A stretch of 64,000 nucleotides of DNA from Roseovarius dicentrarchi (GTDB taxonomy: Bacteria; Pseudomonadota; Alphaproteobacteria; Rhodobacterales; Rhodobacteraceae). Every line of letters begins with the position of its first letter. Position 1 is the stretch's first letter. Shown piece after piece: positions 37,020-45,675 of the stretch. The notes beneath the pieces are model-generated. The model ran no database searches and had not been told where the DNA came from. It worked only from the letters and a program-made list of their open reading frames with translations. The stretch spans positions 26,109-90,108 of the forward strand of contig NZ_QNQP01000014.1 of the NCBI RefSeq assembly GCF_003316635.1. The letters run 5' to 3'. Both the position numbers and the translations under genes were made by a program.

Positions 37020-37469
37020 ATGACGTATCACGCCGCCCCCCTGTCCCTGCCCGATCCGGATGCAAGCCCGGAATTCTACGCCTCGATCCCGTCCAAGCGG
37101 CTGGTGGCGTGGGTTCTGGACACGGCATTGATTCTGGCGTTTTGCGTTGTTGTTCTGGTCCTGACGCTGGGCATTGCGTTCTTCTTTCTGCCGCCGCTCT
37201 ATCTGGTGGTCAGCTTTGTCTATCGCACCGCCACTTTGGCGCGCGGGTCGGCGACGTGGGGCATGGCCGTGATGGCGATGGAGATCCGGCGACATGATGG
37301 TGCGCGGCTGGACTGGCTGACCGCGCTTTTGCACACGCTGGGATATACTGTGTCGGTGGCGTTTTTCCTGCCGCAGGTGATATCCGTGCTGATGATGCTG
37401 ATCACACCGCGCGCGCAGGGCCTGTCCGATTACGTGCTGGGCACCGCCGCCGTGAACTGCCGCGCCTGA
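37020..37469 (+). CDS. RDD-family membrane protein
   Basis: The 149-residue protein has a ~25-residue N-terminal cytoplasmic segment, then [20 protein letters not shown] with the RDD-like Arg...Asp pattern. Further membrane segments follow ([20 protein letters not shown] and [20 protein letters not shown]). The [16 protein letters not shown] loop is typical of the family. RDD proteins are poorly understood; some act as ion antiporters. It sits between DUF2852 and bpt in the same direction. Confidence 0.82.
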   Translation: MTYHAAPLSLPDPDASPEFYASIPSKRLVAWVLDTALILAFCVVVLVLTLGIAFFFLPPLYLVVSFVYRTATLARGSATWGMAVMAMEIRRHDGARLDWLTALLHTLGYTVSVAFFLPQVISVLMMLITPRAQGLSDYVLGTAAVNCRA

Positions 37470-37507
37470 TTGCGAAAGCGTTCAGGCCGGGCATCAAGGC
37501 AGGTTGC

Positions 37508-37539
37508 AACTCAAACTCGAAACGAATTAGATTTGAGTT
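37508..37539. promoter_or_regulatory. 8-bp inverted repeat ahead of bpt (possible operator)
   Basis: AACTCAAA (37508-37515) and TTTGAGTT (37532-37539) are perfect reverse complements separated by 16 bases, in an AT-rich stretch 22 bases before the bpt start. The spacing of two half-sites about two helical turns apart suits a dimeric regulator. No known consensus was recognised. Confidence 0.4.
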
Positions 37540-37561
37540 ATCACAAATAAAGACGGCCCTG

Positions 37562-38392
37562 ATGCGACATACCAAAACCATCGCCCCACAGTTTTATGTG
37601 ACCGCTCCGCAGCCCTGCCCCTATCTGGAGGGCCGGATGGAGCGCAAGCTGTTCACCGCGCTGCAGGGCGATGGCGCGCAGCGGCTGAATGACGGACTGT
37701 CCAAGCAGGGCTTTCGCCGGTCGCAAAACGTCCTGTATCGCCCGTCCTGCACCGATTGCGCCGCCTGCCTGTCGGCGCGCATCTGCGTCGATGAATTCGC
37801 CCCCTCCAAAAGCCAGCGCCGCGTGATCCGCCGCAACGCGGGGCTCAAGCGGCACGCGACCTCGCCCTGGGCGACCGAAGATCAGTATGCCCTGTTCCGC
37901 CGCTATCTGGAAAGCCGCCATGCCACTGGCGGGATGGCCGATATGGATGCGTTTGAATTTGCCTCGATGGTCGAGGAAACGCCGATCCGCACCCGCGTCA
38001 TCGAATATGTCGACGAAGAGACCCGCGCGCTGGTTGCCGTATGCCTGACCGACGTTCTGGATGACGGGGTCAGTATGGTCTATTCCTTCTTCGATCCCGC
38101 GCGCGAGCGCGACTCGCTGGGCACGTATATCATTCTTGACCATATCCAGATCGCCCGCGAGGCGGATCTGCCGCATGTCTATCTGGGCTACTGGGTGCCG
38201 GGCAGCCCCAAGATGGGCTACAAGGCCGGGTTTTCCGGGGTCGAGCTATATGTCGGCAGCCAGTGGGAGCCGATGCGCGATCCCGATGCGTACGAGGCGC
38301 AGGTGCATCCCCTGTCCAACGATTCGATTTCCGAGCAGGTGGCCGATATCACCCTGCCCGACGGCACACCGCTGCGCGCCGGGCGCGGCTGA
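37562..38392 (+). CDS. bpt: Aspartate/glutamate leucyltransferase (N-end rule)
   Basis: Bpt attaches Leu from leucyl-tRNA to N-terminal Asp/Glu, marking proteins for ClpS/ClpAP. The 276-residue product shows the ATE-family N-terminal [16 protein letters not shown], the cysteine segment [20 protein letters not shown], a GNAT-like C-terminal half with [20 protein letters not shown], and [20 protein letters not shown]. Bacterial members of this size without the arginyl-specific region are usually Bpt. ClpS/ClpA are not in the window. An inverted repeat precedes the gene. Confidence 0.9.
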   Translation: MRHTKTIAPQFYVTAPQPCPYLEGRMERKLFTALQGDGAQRLNDGLSKQGFRRSQNVLYRPSCTDCAACLSARICVDEFAPSKSQRRVIRRNAGLKRHATSPWATEDQYALFRRYLESRHATGGMADMDAFEFASMVEETPIRTRVIEYVDEETRALVAVCLTDVLDDGVSMVYSFFDPARERDSLGTYIILDHIQIAREADLPHVYLGYWVPGSPKMGYKAGFSGVELYVGSQWEPMRDPDAYEAQVHPLSNDSISEQVADITLPDGTPLRAGRG

Positions 38393-38540
38393 AAAACCTG
38401 CGCTGCGGGCTGATACATGACCGCAAAACAGCGCGCCATGCCGCGCTTGATCATGGATGCGGCGCTGATGACCTTTCCCCGCCGGTTTATTCGCCTAGAG
38501 TTTCCCTAACGCCTTCGCAAACAGCCCCCGGATTCCTGTC

Positions 38541-40589
38541 ATGAGTACCGATCCCCTTGTCGTCTTTACCCCCTCTGGCAAGCGCGGACGCTTTGCCGTT
38601 GGCACGCCTGTTCTGACAGCCGCGCGGCAGCTGGGCGTCGATCTGGACTCCGTCTGCGGCGGGCGGGGCATCTGCTCGAAATGTCAGATTACGCCCAGCT
38701 ATGGGGAGTTTTCCAAACATGGCGTGACCGTCGCGCCCGATGCGCTGTCGGACTGGAACGCGGTCGAACAGCGCTATGACGACAAGCGCGGGCTGAAACC
38801 GGGCCGCCGCCTGGGTTGCCAGGCCACCGTACAGCGCGACGTGGTGATCGACGTGCCGCCCGAAAGCCAGGTCCACCGGCAGGTGGTGCGCAAGGCGGCA
38901 TCCGCCCGCGTAATGACCATGGACCCGGCCACGCGCCTTTACATGGTGCAGGTGGACGAGCCGGACATGCACATTCCCACCGGCGATTTCGAGCGTCTCG
39001 AACGCGCCCTGCGCGAGCAATGGGACATCCCCGCCCTCCGCGCCGACCTGTCGCTGCTGTCCAAGCTGCAACCGGTGCTGCGCAGGGGCAAATGGCAGGT
39101 CACCGTCGCCCTGAACAAGGCGCATGACGATGACGTTGCCCGCGTTTTGGAGATTTGGCCGGGCCTGCACGAGGCGGGACTTTACGGGCTGGCCATCGAC
39201 CTTGGCTCCACCACCGTGGCCGCGCATCTGACCGATCTGCATGACGGCACGGTGATCGCTTCCTCGGGCATCATGAACCCGCAGATCCGCTTTGGCGAGG
39301 ATCTGATGAGCCGGGTTTCCTATTCCATGATGAACCCCGGCGGCGACAAGGAAATGACCGCCGCCGTGCGCGAGGCGATCAATACGCTGGCCAAGGAGAT
39401 CGCCAAGGAGGCAGATATCGCGCCCGAACTGATTGTGGAGGCCGTGATCGTCTGCAACCCCGTCATGCACCACCTCTTGATGGGCATCGACCCGGTTGAG
39501 CTGGGCCAGGCGCCCTTTGCGCTGGCGACCTCCGACAGCATCTCGATCGACGCGCGGGAAATGGACATCACCGCGATCAACGACCGCGCCCGCATCTATA
39601 TCCTCCCCTGCATCGCGGGCCATGTAGGCGCCGATGCGGCCGCCGTGGCGCTGTCCGAACAGCCCGGCAAATCGGGCGATCTGGTGCTGATCATCGACGT
39701 CGGCACCAATGCCGAGATCCTTCTGGGCGACAAGGAGGGCGTTCTGGCCTGCTCCTCGCCCACCGGGCCGGCCTTCGAGGGGGCGCAAATCTCCTCCGGC
39801 CAGCGCGCGGCCCCCGGCGCCATCGACGCGATCCGCATTGATCGGGTCAGCAAAGAGCCGCGCTTTCGCGTGATCGGCAGCGATCTGTGGTCTGACGATC
39901 CCGGCTTTGCCGAGGCTGTGGGAGCGGGCGGCATCACCGGCATCTGCGGCTCCGGTATCATCGAGGCGGTGGCCGAGTTGCGCATGGCGGGACTGCTGGA
40001 CGAAAACGGGCTGATGGGCTCGGCCGCAGCGACCGGCACGGCGCGCATGGTGCCCGAAGGGCGCACGCACAGCTACCTGATCTGCGACGCCACGGATGAG
40101 GGCGGCCCGCGCATCACCGTGACCCAGGGCGACATTCGCGCGATTCAGCTCGCCAAATCAGCGCTTTACGCCGGCGCGCGCCTGCTGATGGACGCGCGCG
40201 GCGTCGACAAGGTGGACCGCGTCGTGCTGGCCGGCGCGTTCGGTGCGCATATCTCGAACCTGCACGCGATGGTACTGGGCATGATTCCTGACGCGCCGCT
40301 GGACAAGGTCACATCGGCAGGCAATGCCGCAGGCACCGGCGCGCGCATCGCGCTGTGCAGCATCGCCGCGCGCGCGGAAATCGAGCGTATGGTGCGCGAG
40401 ATCAACAAGATCGAAACCGCCATCGAACCAAAGTTTCAGGAACATTTCGTCGCCGCCAACGCGATCCCGCACAAGACCGATCCCTTCCCTGAACTGGCCA
40501 AGATCACCGCCCTGCCCAGCCCGAACTTCAACGCGGGCTCCGGCGGCAGCGAGGGCGATGGCGGCCGGCGACGCCGCCGGCGGGGATAG
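38541..40589 (+). CDS. [2Fe-2S]-ASKHA protein, RACo-like corrinoid activator
   Basis: The 682-residue protein begins with a [2Fe-2S] ferredoxin domain: CGGRGICSKC (Cys at about 39, 45, 48) and the distal Cys in GRRLGCQATV. A middle region precedes an ASKHA-type ATPase module from about residue 215 (YGLAIDLGSTTVAAHLTDLH, then VLIIDVGTNAEILLGDKEGV, SSPTGPAFEGAQISSGQRAA and LAGAFGAHISN). It ends in a basic tail. Such proteins reductively reactivate Co(II) corrinoid proteins with ATP, in demethylation of methylamines, betaines or methoxy compounds. No corrinoid protein or methyltransferase lies beside it. It could supply C1 units feeding the serine-cycle genes 2 kb downstream. Confidence 0.87.
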   Translation: MSTDPLVVFTPSGKRGRFAVGTPVLTAARQLGVDLDSVCGGRGICSKCQITPSYGEFSKHGVTVAPDALSDWNAVEQRYDDKRGLKPGRRLGCQATVQRDVVIDVPPESQVHRQVVRKAASARVMTMDPATRLYMVQVDEPDMHIPTGDFERLERALREQWDIPALRADLSLLSKLQPVLRRGKWQVTVALNKAHDDDVARVLEIWPGLHEAGLYGLAIDLGSTTVAAHLTDLHDGTVIASSGIMNPQIRFGEDLMSRVSYSMMNPGGDKEMTAAVREAINTLAKEIAKEADIAPELIVEAVIVCNPVMHHLLMGIDPVELGQAPFALATSDSISIDAREMDITAINDRARIYILPCIAGHVGADAAAVALSEQPGKSGDLVLIIDVGTNAEILLGDKEGVLACSSPTGPAFEGAQISSGQRAAPGAIDAIRIDRVSKEPRFRVIGSDLWSDDPGFAEAVGAGGITGICGSGIIEAVAELRMAGLLDENGLMGSAAATGTARMVPEGRTHSYLICDATDEGGPRITVTQGDIRAIQLAKSALYAGARLLMDARGVDKVDRVVLAGAFGAHISNLHAMVLGMIPDAPLDKVTSAGNAAGTGARIALCSIAARAEIERMVREINKIETAIEPKFQEHFVAANAIPHKTDPFPELAKITALPSPNFNAGSGGSEGDGGRRRRRRG

Positions 40590-40706
40590 GCACCTGTGCC
40601 CTGCCCGTAACGCTGGGCTGGCAGGGCGGCACAAAAGGGGAACACATTAAAGAAGTCGAAACTTTCCTGCTGTATCCGATGGGTCGAACCCAAAGGATAC
40701 ATCAAA

Positions 40707-41111
40707 ATGACGTCACGTCTGACCCTCGCCGTTGCTGCCCTTCTGCTTTTGACCGCCTGCGCCGGGCGAGAGCCCAATCCCGTTGCGGAGATTCAAAACA
40801 GCGACGCGGCGCTGTCCTGCGATCAGCTGCGCAACGAAATCAGCGTAAATTCACAAGCCGTGCGCGGCCTGATGGATGAGAAGCAAGATAAACAGACGCA
40901 AAACATCGTTGCCGGTACCGCAGGTGCGATCCTTTTCTTTCCCGCGCTCTTTTTCATGGACCTCAAGGGCGCATCCGGCGAAGAGGCCCGCGCGTATCAG
41001 CGCCGCAATCACGGTCTGCTGAACCGATACAATGCGAAGGGATGCCGTCCCGAAATTCGTATCGAAACCAACAACCCGGCAAAGGCCCAGCCCGCCAAGA
41101 TCAGAGAGTGA
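40707..41111 (+). CDS. Small lipoprotein of unknown function
   Basis: The 134-residue precursor has a signal MTSRLTLAVAALLLLTACAG with lipobox LTAC (Cys18). The mature part contains DAALSCDQLRNEISVNSQAV, a hydrophobic stretch NIVAGTAGAILFFPALFFMD that could span the membrane, and CRPEIRIETNNPAK. Two further Cys are present. AAAGGAT precedes the ATG. It resembles the many phage- or envelope-type small lipoproteins with a central hydrophobic helix, but no function can be named. It converges on the regulator gene. Confidence 0.75.
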   Translation: MTSRLTLAVAALLLLTACAGREPNPVAEIQNSDAALSCDQLRNEISVNSQAVRGLMDEKQDKQTQNIVAGTAGAILFFPALFFMDLKGASGEEARAYQRRNHGLLNRYNAKGCRPEIRIETNNPAKAQPAKIRE

Positions 41112-41136
41112 AACCGCTTTGCCGGATACCGGGCTG

Positions 41137-41156
41137 AGATTATTCGCGAATAATCT
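41137..41156. repeat. Perfect 20-bp palindrome between convergent genes
   Basis: AGATTATTCGCGAATAATCT is its own reverse complement. As RNA it would form an 8-bp AU-rich stem with a CGCG loop. It lies 25 bases after the lipoprotein stop and 23 bases from the regulator stop. No T-run follows, so it is a weak terminator at best; a protein-binding site is the alternative. Confidence 0.55.
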
Positions 41157-41179
41157 TGGCCCGCCGCACGCGCAGCGCC

Positions 41180-41806
41180 TTAGTAATTACCGGCAACATA
41201 TTTGGCGATGGCACCGCCGCGCGAATTCACGTCCAGCTTTTGGTAGATCGCCTTGAGGTAATATTTCACCGTATTTTCCGACAGACCCAACCGCGCGGAG
41301 ATCTGGAAATTCGTCAGCCCGTTGACCAAAAGGCCCAAAATCTCGTGCTCGCGCCGCGACAAGGCGTGCGTTGTCTCCGATGTCAGGCGGCGCAGGATAT
41401 CTGTCGGCACGATGGAGTGGCCCTCCACCAGTTTGCCTAGTATCTTGGGCAGGCTGATCAGGATCTGGCCCATCATGCAGACCGAGTTTGCGCCCGACTT
41501 TATTGCGGCGCGGATGAATGCAAATTCGGTATCGTCAGCCACCACCACCACAAGCGCGCTGGGAAATTCGCGCCGCAGCATGTCCAGCGCCGCCGCAACA
41601 TCGCCGTCGGCCAGACGCACGCCCAGTATGACGATGACGCGCCCCGTTTCTGCCGACAGCAGGCGGCGCAATCCGTCCAGATCGGTCGCAAACTCGCCCA
41701 GCTCGGTGCCGGGAATCTGGCCGACCAGCGATCCGATGCCCTGGCAGACAATCAGCTGCCGGTCAGCAACAATAATGCGGGAAATGTCTGCGTCAGCTTT
41801 GTTCAT
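41180..41806 (-). CDS. LuxR-type regulator with degenerate receiver domain
   Basis: The 208-residue protein has a CheY-like N-terminal half and a C-terminal LuxR helix-turn-helix ([20 protein letters not shown], then [20 protein letters not shown]). In the receiver, [17 protein letters not shown] keeps one early Asp. The strand expected to end in the phosphorylated Asp reads VIVILGVRL, with Gly in its place, and the conserved Lys after GANSVCMMG is Gln. Phosphorylation is thus unlikely. It is divergent from sgaA with 246 bases between and is the nearest regulator to the serine-cycle genes. The ATG at 41806 is the most reasonable start. Confidence 0.85.
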   Translation of the reverse strand: MNKADADISRIIVADRQLIVCQGIGSLVGQIPGTELGEFATDLDGLRRLLSAETGRVIVILGVRLADGDVAAALDMLRREFPSALVVVVADDTEFAFIRAAIKSGANSVCMMGQILISLPKILGKLVEGHSIVPTDILRRLTSETTHALSRREHEILGLLVNGLTNFQISARLGLSENTVKYYLKAIYQKLDVNSRGGAIAKYVAGNY

Positions 41807-41928
41807 GGCGGCATTGCTACATATACCGGCAGTCTTGTCACGCTTTATAATGCAATGTTCAGCGAGAACCTTATGAAAAGGCACGGTTTTTCTGTGTGCA
41901 TCGGTATGCAGCGACCCACTCACCCCAC

Positions 41929-41949
41929 CGGGTAGCCCCGCCCTACCCG
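41929..41949. promoter_or_regulatory. Inverted repeat ahead of sgaA, shared with the mcl upstream region
   Basis: CGGGTAG (41929-41935) and CTACCCG (41943-41949) are separated by 7 bases and followed by TTCGG. The same arms, with a 6-base spacer and TTCGC, occur at 44598-44617. It lies about 100 bases before sgaA, in the divergent region with the LuxR-type gene. It could be an operator for the serine-cycle genes or a dispersed REP element. Confidence 0.5.
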
Positions 41950-42052
41950 TTCGGCGCCCGGCAGGAACACATGGCGGCCAAGCCCATACTCTCGGGCATT
42001 TCGCCGCCGGCAGGCAAATCTCATACAAGGGGCAATCAACAGGAGAGACATC

Positions 42053-43231
42053 ATGCGCGGCACTTCACATCTATTCATCCCCGGCCCCACGAACGTTCCC
42101 GAAGAGGTGCGCCGCGCCATGAATATCCCGATGGAGGATATGCGCGCACCTGATTTCGCCGATCTGACACACAGCCTTCTAACCGACTTGAAAAAGGCAT
42201 ACCGGCTGGAAAATGGCCGCGTCTTCATCTTTCCGTCTTCCGGCACCGGCGCGTGGGAATCGGCCATCACCAATACGCTGAGCGAGGGCGACACTGTGCT
42301 GATGTCGCGCTTTGGCCAGTTTTCGCTGCTCTGGGTCGACATGGCCGAGCGGCTGGGCCTGAACGTCGATCTGTGCGAGGTCGAGTGGGGCAAGGGCGTT
42401 CCGGTCGAAGAATACGCCAAGCGCCTCAAGGCCGACACCGACCACAACATCAAGGCCGTCTTTGCCACCCAGAACGAGACAGCGACAGGTGTGTCCTCCG
42501 ACATTGAGGGGGTGCGCCGCGCGCTGGATGATGCAAACCACCCGGCGCTGCTGTTTGTCGACGGCGTCAGCTCGATCGGGTCGATTGAATTCGAGATGGA
42601 GAAATGGGGCGTCGATCTGGCGGTGTCCGGCTCGCAAAAGGGCTTCATGCTGCCCGCCGGCCTTGGTTTTCTGGCCGCGAGCGACAAGGCCCTGGCCGCC
42701 AATGCCTCGAACACCAATAAAATGAACCGTTGCTATTTCAGCTGGGAGGATATGATCAAGCTGAACGATACCGGCTATTTCCCCTACACGCCCGCCACGC
42801 AGCTGCTGCGCGGTCTGCGCACGTCGCTGGACATGATGCTGGACGCCGGGCTGGAGACGATCTGGAAGCGGCACCATTTCCACGCCGAGGGCGTGCGCCG
42901 TGCCGTTGCGGCCTGGGAGGGCTGCGAATTGGTGGCGCGCGGGCCGGAATGGGCGTCGGACACGGTTTCGGCGATCTATACCCCCGAAGGCGTCGATGCG
43001 CGGGACGTGATCGCGCATGCCTATTCCAAGTACCAGACGTCGCTGGGCACCGGCCTGAACAAGCTGGCAGGCAAGGCGTTCCGCATCGGCCACCTTGGCT
43101 CGCTCAACCCGGTGATGCTGCTGGGCGCGATTTCCGCCGCCGAAATGGCGCTGGTCGATTCGGGCGCCAAGATCGAGCTGGGCTCGGGTGTGGCCGCGGC
43201 GCAGGCGCATTACCGCACAGTCGAGGGCTGA
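42053..43231 (+). CDS. sgaA: Serine-glyoxylate aminotransferase
   Basis: This PLP-dependent class V aminotransferase transfers the serine amino group to glyoxylate, giving hydroxypyruvate and glycine in the serine cycle. The 392-residue product starts [19 protein letters not shown], has [20 protein letters not shown], the PLP Asp in [12 protein letters not shown] and the PLP-binding Lys in [16 protein letters not shown] homologous enzyme, aspartate-glyoxylate aminotransferase (BhcA), acts in the beta-hydroxyaspartate cycle, but no bhcB, bhcC or bhcD is nearby, and the neighbours are serine-cycle genes. AGGAGAG precedes the start. hprA follows 5 bases later. Confidence 0.9.
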   Translation: MRGTSHLFIPGPTNVPEEVRRAMNIPMEDMRAPDFADLTHSLLTDLKKAYRLENGRVFIFPSSGTGAWESAITNTLSEGDTVLMSRFGQFSLLWVDMAERLGLNVDLCEVEWGKGVPVEEYAKRLKADTDHNIKAVFATQNETATGVSSDIEGVRRALDDANHPALLFVDGVSSIGSIEFEMEKWGVDLAVSGSQKGFMLPAGLGFLAASDKALAANASNTNKMNRCYFSWEDMIKLNDTGYFPYTPATQLLRGLRTSLDMMLDAGLETIWKRHHFHAEGVRRAVAAWEGCELVARGPEWASDTVSAIYTPEGVDARDVIAHAYSKYQTSLGTGLNKLAGKAFRIGHLGSLNPVMLLGAISAAEMALVDSGAKIELGSGVAAAQAHYRTVEG

Positions 43232-43236
43232 TCGGT

Positions 43237-44199
43237 ATGCGCGCCCTCGTGACCCGCGCCTGGCCCAAGGCAACGCAGGACCGCCTCGCACAGCTGTGCG
43301 AGGCGACGTTCCGCGATCCCGACACAGCGATGACCGACGCCGAATGGATGGACGCCGCCACGCAGTACAACGTCATACTGCCGACTGTGTCTGACAGCAT
43401 CCCCGCCGGATTCTATGAGGCAGCCAAGGGCAAGGTGCGCCTGCTGGCCAATTACGGCGTTGGCTACAATCATATCGATGTGGACGCCGCCAAGGCGGCA
43501 GGCATCACCGTCACCAACACGCCCGGCGTGCTGACCGATTGCACCGCCGATCTGGCGATGGGCCTGCTTCTGGCCGCCGCCCGCCGTCTGGGCGAAGGCG
43601 AGCGCGAATTGCGCGCGGGCCGCTGGGACGGCTGGCGCCCGACGCATATGATCGGGCACAAGGTCGCCGGTGCGACGCTGGGCATCGTCGGTTTTGGCCG
43701 GATCGGTCAGGCGATGGCGCAGCGGGCGCATCATGGCTTTGGTATGAAAGTCGTATTTCAGAACCGCAGCCGCGTGGAGCCGGAGATTGCCGCGCGTTAC
43801 GGCGCGACCCAAATGGCCAGCGTTGCCGAAGTGGCCGAGGTCAGCGATTTTGTGTCCCTGCACTGCCCCGGCGGGGCCGATACCCGGCACCTGATCGACG
43901 CCGAGATCTTTGCCGCGATGAAGCCCGGCGCGATCCTGATCAACACCGCGCGCGGTGACGTGGTGGATGAGGACGCCCTCTTTGCCGCGCTGAATACCGG
44001 CCATCTGGGCGGTGCCGGCCTTGACGTCTATCAGGGTGAGCCGACTCTGGACCCGCGCTTCCTGAACCACGAAAACCTGGTGCTGGCCCCGCATCTGGGC
44101 AGCGCCACTGACGCTACCCGCGCGGCCATGGGCAACAGAGCCATTGATAATCTGGAGGCGTTTCTCAAGGGCGATACGCCGCCCGATGTGATTGTCTGA
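43237..44199 (+). CDS. hprA: Hydroxypyruvate/glyoxylate reductase (D-2-hydroxyacid dehydrogenase)
   Basis: The 320-residue NAD(P)H-dependent enzyme would reduce hydroxypyruvate to D-glycerate. It has the D-isomer-specific fold: GVGYNHIDVDAAKAAGITVT, Rossmann ATLGIVGFGRIGQAMAQRAH, catalytic Arg in NTARGDVVDEDALF, Glu in the VYQGEP segment and catalytic His in LAPHLGSATDATR. It is immediately downstream of sgaA, whose product is its substrate, which favours hydroxypyruvate over other 2-keto acids. Cofactor preference was not judged. Confidence 0.9.
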   Translation: MRALVTRAWPKATQDRLAQLCEATFRDPDTAMTDAEWMDAATQYNVILPTVSDSIPAGFYEAAKGKVRLLANYGVGYNHIDVDAAKAAGITVTNTPGVLTDCTADLAMGLLLAAARRLGEGERELRAGRWDGWRPTHMIGHKVAGATLGIVGFGRIGQAMAQRAHHGFGMKVVFQNRSRVEPEIAARYGATQMASVAEVAEVSDFVSLHCPGGADTRHLIDAEIFAAMKPGAILINTARGDVVDEDALFAALNTGHLGGAGLDVYQGEPTLDPRFLNHENLVLAPHLGSATDATRAAMGNRAIDNLEAFLKGDTPPDVIV

Positions 44200-44221
44200 T
44201 CGTTCTCAACCAAAGTTTAAC

Positions 44222-44247
44222 CATGCCCCGGCAACAGTCGGGGCATG
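44222..44247 (+). terminator. Possible terminator after hprA
   Basis: Perfect 9-bp stem CATGCCCCG / CGGGGCATG with an 8-base loop, 22 bases past the hprA stop. There is no T-run, so it may be factor-assisted or only protect the mRNA end. Confidence 0.45.
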
Positions 44248-44290
44248 ATGCATTCTCGGATCACCCTTACCCCTCGAACAGTGGACGGCC

Positions 44291-44338
44291 AAAGCGTTTC
44301 GCAAAACTCTGCGCCACAGGTTTTTCGCGAAACGCTTT
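44291..44338. repeat. 12-bp perfect inverted repeat with 24-base spacer
   Basis: AAAGCGTTTCGC (44291-44302) and GCGAAACGCTTT (44327-44338) are exact reverse complements, with AAAAC/GTTTTT extending the match towards the spacer. The spacer is CA-rich. I recall AAAGCGTTTCGCG blocks in other Rhodobacteraceae intergenic regions, so a dispersed element is plausible; a hairpin ending hprA transcripts is the alternative. Confidence 0.6.
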
Positions 44339-44597
44339 AGCCGGTTCAGATCGCAATCGGCACAAGGCGGCCGCGTCTTGCGGCGCAAGCTGGCCCATAT
44401 CGACAAATAGGTTGGACGCGAGGCGTTCATCGCCGAGCTGCGACGGCGCGGCGACCATGCGGTCGAAAACGCCGGTCAGATGATCCTCTTTTGCAACGAC
44501 GAACCCGTGCGCATCGTGCTGTAACGGGAAACGCATGTTTTCCGCCGCCGGAATGCGCACGCATTCCGCACCCTTCCGCATACCGGAGCGCGGGGCG

Positions 44598-44617
44598 CGG
44601 GTAGCGCATCCTACCCG
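44598..44617. promoter_or_regulatory. Inverted repeat ahead of mcl, shared with the sgaA upstream region
   Basis: CGGGTAG (44598-44604), 6-base spacer, CTACCCG (44611-44617), then TTCGC; about 113 bases before the mcl start. It closely matches the element at 41929-41949, differing in one spacer base and one base after TTCG. Confidence 0.5.
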
Positions 44618-44729
44618 TTCGCTGCGCTATCCCAACCCCGGCCCTGCTTTGCTACCCATGCGAAAGTGTCTGGGCCGGGGCCTTTGCGGCACGCTCAGGG
44701 CAACACCGTATTCCAAGGGAGGAAACACC

Positions 44730-45665
44730 ATGAGCTACACATTGCATCCGCTGAAAAAAGCGCGTCTTCAGCGGTCTGAACTGGCCGTCCCCGGCTCGAA
44801 CACCGAAATGTTCGAAAAAGCCGCGAACAGCGACGTCGATTACATCTTTCTCGACCTCGAAGATGCCGTGTCGCCCGCAGACAAGGAGCAGGCTCGAAAG
44901 AACATCATCGAGGCCCTGAACGATATTGACTGGAAGGGCAAGACAATGTCGGTCCGTATCAACGGGCTGGACACGCATTACATGTATCGCGACGTGGTCG
45001 ATGTGGTCGAGCAGGCAGGCCAGCATCTGCACACCATCCTGGTGCCCAAAGTGGGCGTTCCCGGCGATCTTTACTGCGTCGAGACGATGGTCAGCCAGAT
45101 CGAAGTCGCCAAGGGCTTCAAGCATCAGATCGGTCTTGAGGCCTTGATCGAAACCGCCCTTGGCATGGCCAATGTGGAAACGATCGCCGCCGCCCCCGGC
45201 CGCCTTGAGGCGATGCATTTCGGTGTTGGCGACTATGCTGCCTTCACCCGCGCGCGCACCGTTGTCATCGGCGGCCTGAACCCCGATTACCCCGGCGATC
45301 AGTGGCACTACGCCATCTCGCGCATGAACGGCGCCTGCCGGGCCTACGGCCTGCGCGCCATCGACGGACCCTTTGGCGATTTCAACGATCCGGACGCCTA
45401 TATCGCGTCGGCAAAGCGCGCAGCAGCCCTGGGGATCGAAGGTAAATGGGCGATCCACCCCAGCCAGATCAAGCTGGCGAACGAGATGTTCTCGCCCCCC
45501 GAGGAGGAAGTGACCCGCGCCCGCCGCATTATCGAGGCGCTGCGCGAGGCGGAAAAGCAGGGCAAGGGCGCCGCAAATCTGGATGGCCGCCTGATTGACG
45601 CCGCCTCCGAGCGGATGGCGCAGAACGTGCTGACGGTGGCCGATGCCATCGCGGCCAAAGGCTGA
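44730..45665 (+). CDS. mcl: Malyl-CoA lyase (HpcH/HpaI/CitE family)
   Basis: The enzyme splits L-malyl-CoA to acetyl-CoA and glyoxylate, closing the serine cycle; related enzymes also handle beta-methylmalyl-CoA in the ethylmalonyl-CoA pathway. The 311-residue product has [36 protein letters not shown] with metal-binding acids, [22 protein letters not shown] and [16 protein letters not shown] strong AAGGGAGG lies 7 bases before the ATG. mtkA and mtkB follow directly; they make its substrate. Confidence 0.93.
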   Translation: MSYTLHPLKKARLQRSELAVPGSNTEMFEKAANSDVDYIFLDLEDAVSPADKEQARKNIIEALNDIDWKGKTMSVRINGLDTHYMYRDVVDVVEQAGQHLHTILVPKVGVPGDLYCVETMVSQIEVAKGFKHQIGLEALIETALGMANVETIAAAPGRLEAMHFGVGDYAAFTRARTVVIGGLNPDYPGDQWHYAISRMNGACRAYGLRAIDGPFGDFNDPDAYIASAKRAAALGIEGKWAIHPSQIKLANEMFSPPEEEVTRARRIIEALREAEKQGKGAANLDGRLIDAASERMAQNVLTVADAIAAKG

Positions 45666-45675
45666 AGGAAATCCA

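Larger units (their letters stand above)
44200..44729. other. Non-coding gap within the serine-cycle cluster, rich in inverted repeats
   Basis: No convincing gene lies in these 530 bases. At least four inverted repeats are present: 44222-44247, 44291-44338, 44550-44567 (GGAATGC / GCATTCC) and 44598-44617. A leftward frame (44267-44581) is open but lacks a ribosome site and family likeness, and runs through the repeats. Methylobacterium-type clusters carry mtdA and fchA near hprA; none is here. It likely holds the hprA terminator and the mcl promoter. Confidence 0.6.

Noticed and set aside
38393..38540. Cobalamin riboswitch ahead of the corrinoid activator gene
   Set aside because: The 148-base gap is short and I could not find the B12-box-like core or the expected arms.
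42053..43231. Beta-hydroxyaspartate-cycle aminotransferase BhcA instead of SgaA
   Set aside because: The family cannot separate them by eye, but no bhcB, bhcC or bhcD genes are adjacent while hydroxypyruvate reductase, malyl-CoA lyase and malate-CoA ligase are.
44267..44581. Leftward 104-residue frame in the serine-cycle gap
   Set aside because: It runs through a perfect inverted repeat, has no ribosome site and no recognisable family, and its strand opposes the cluster. Kept only as part of the intergenic description.
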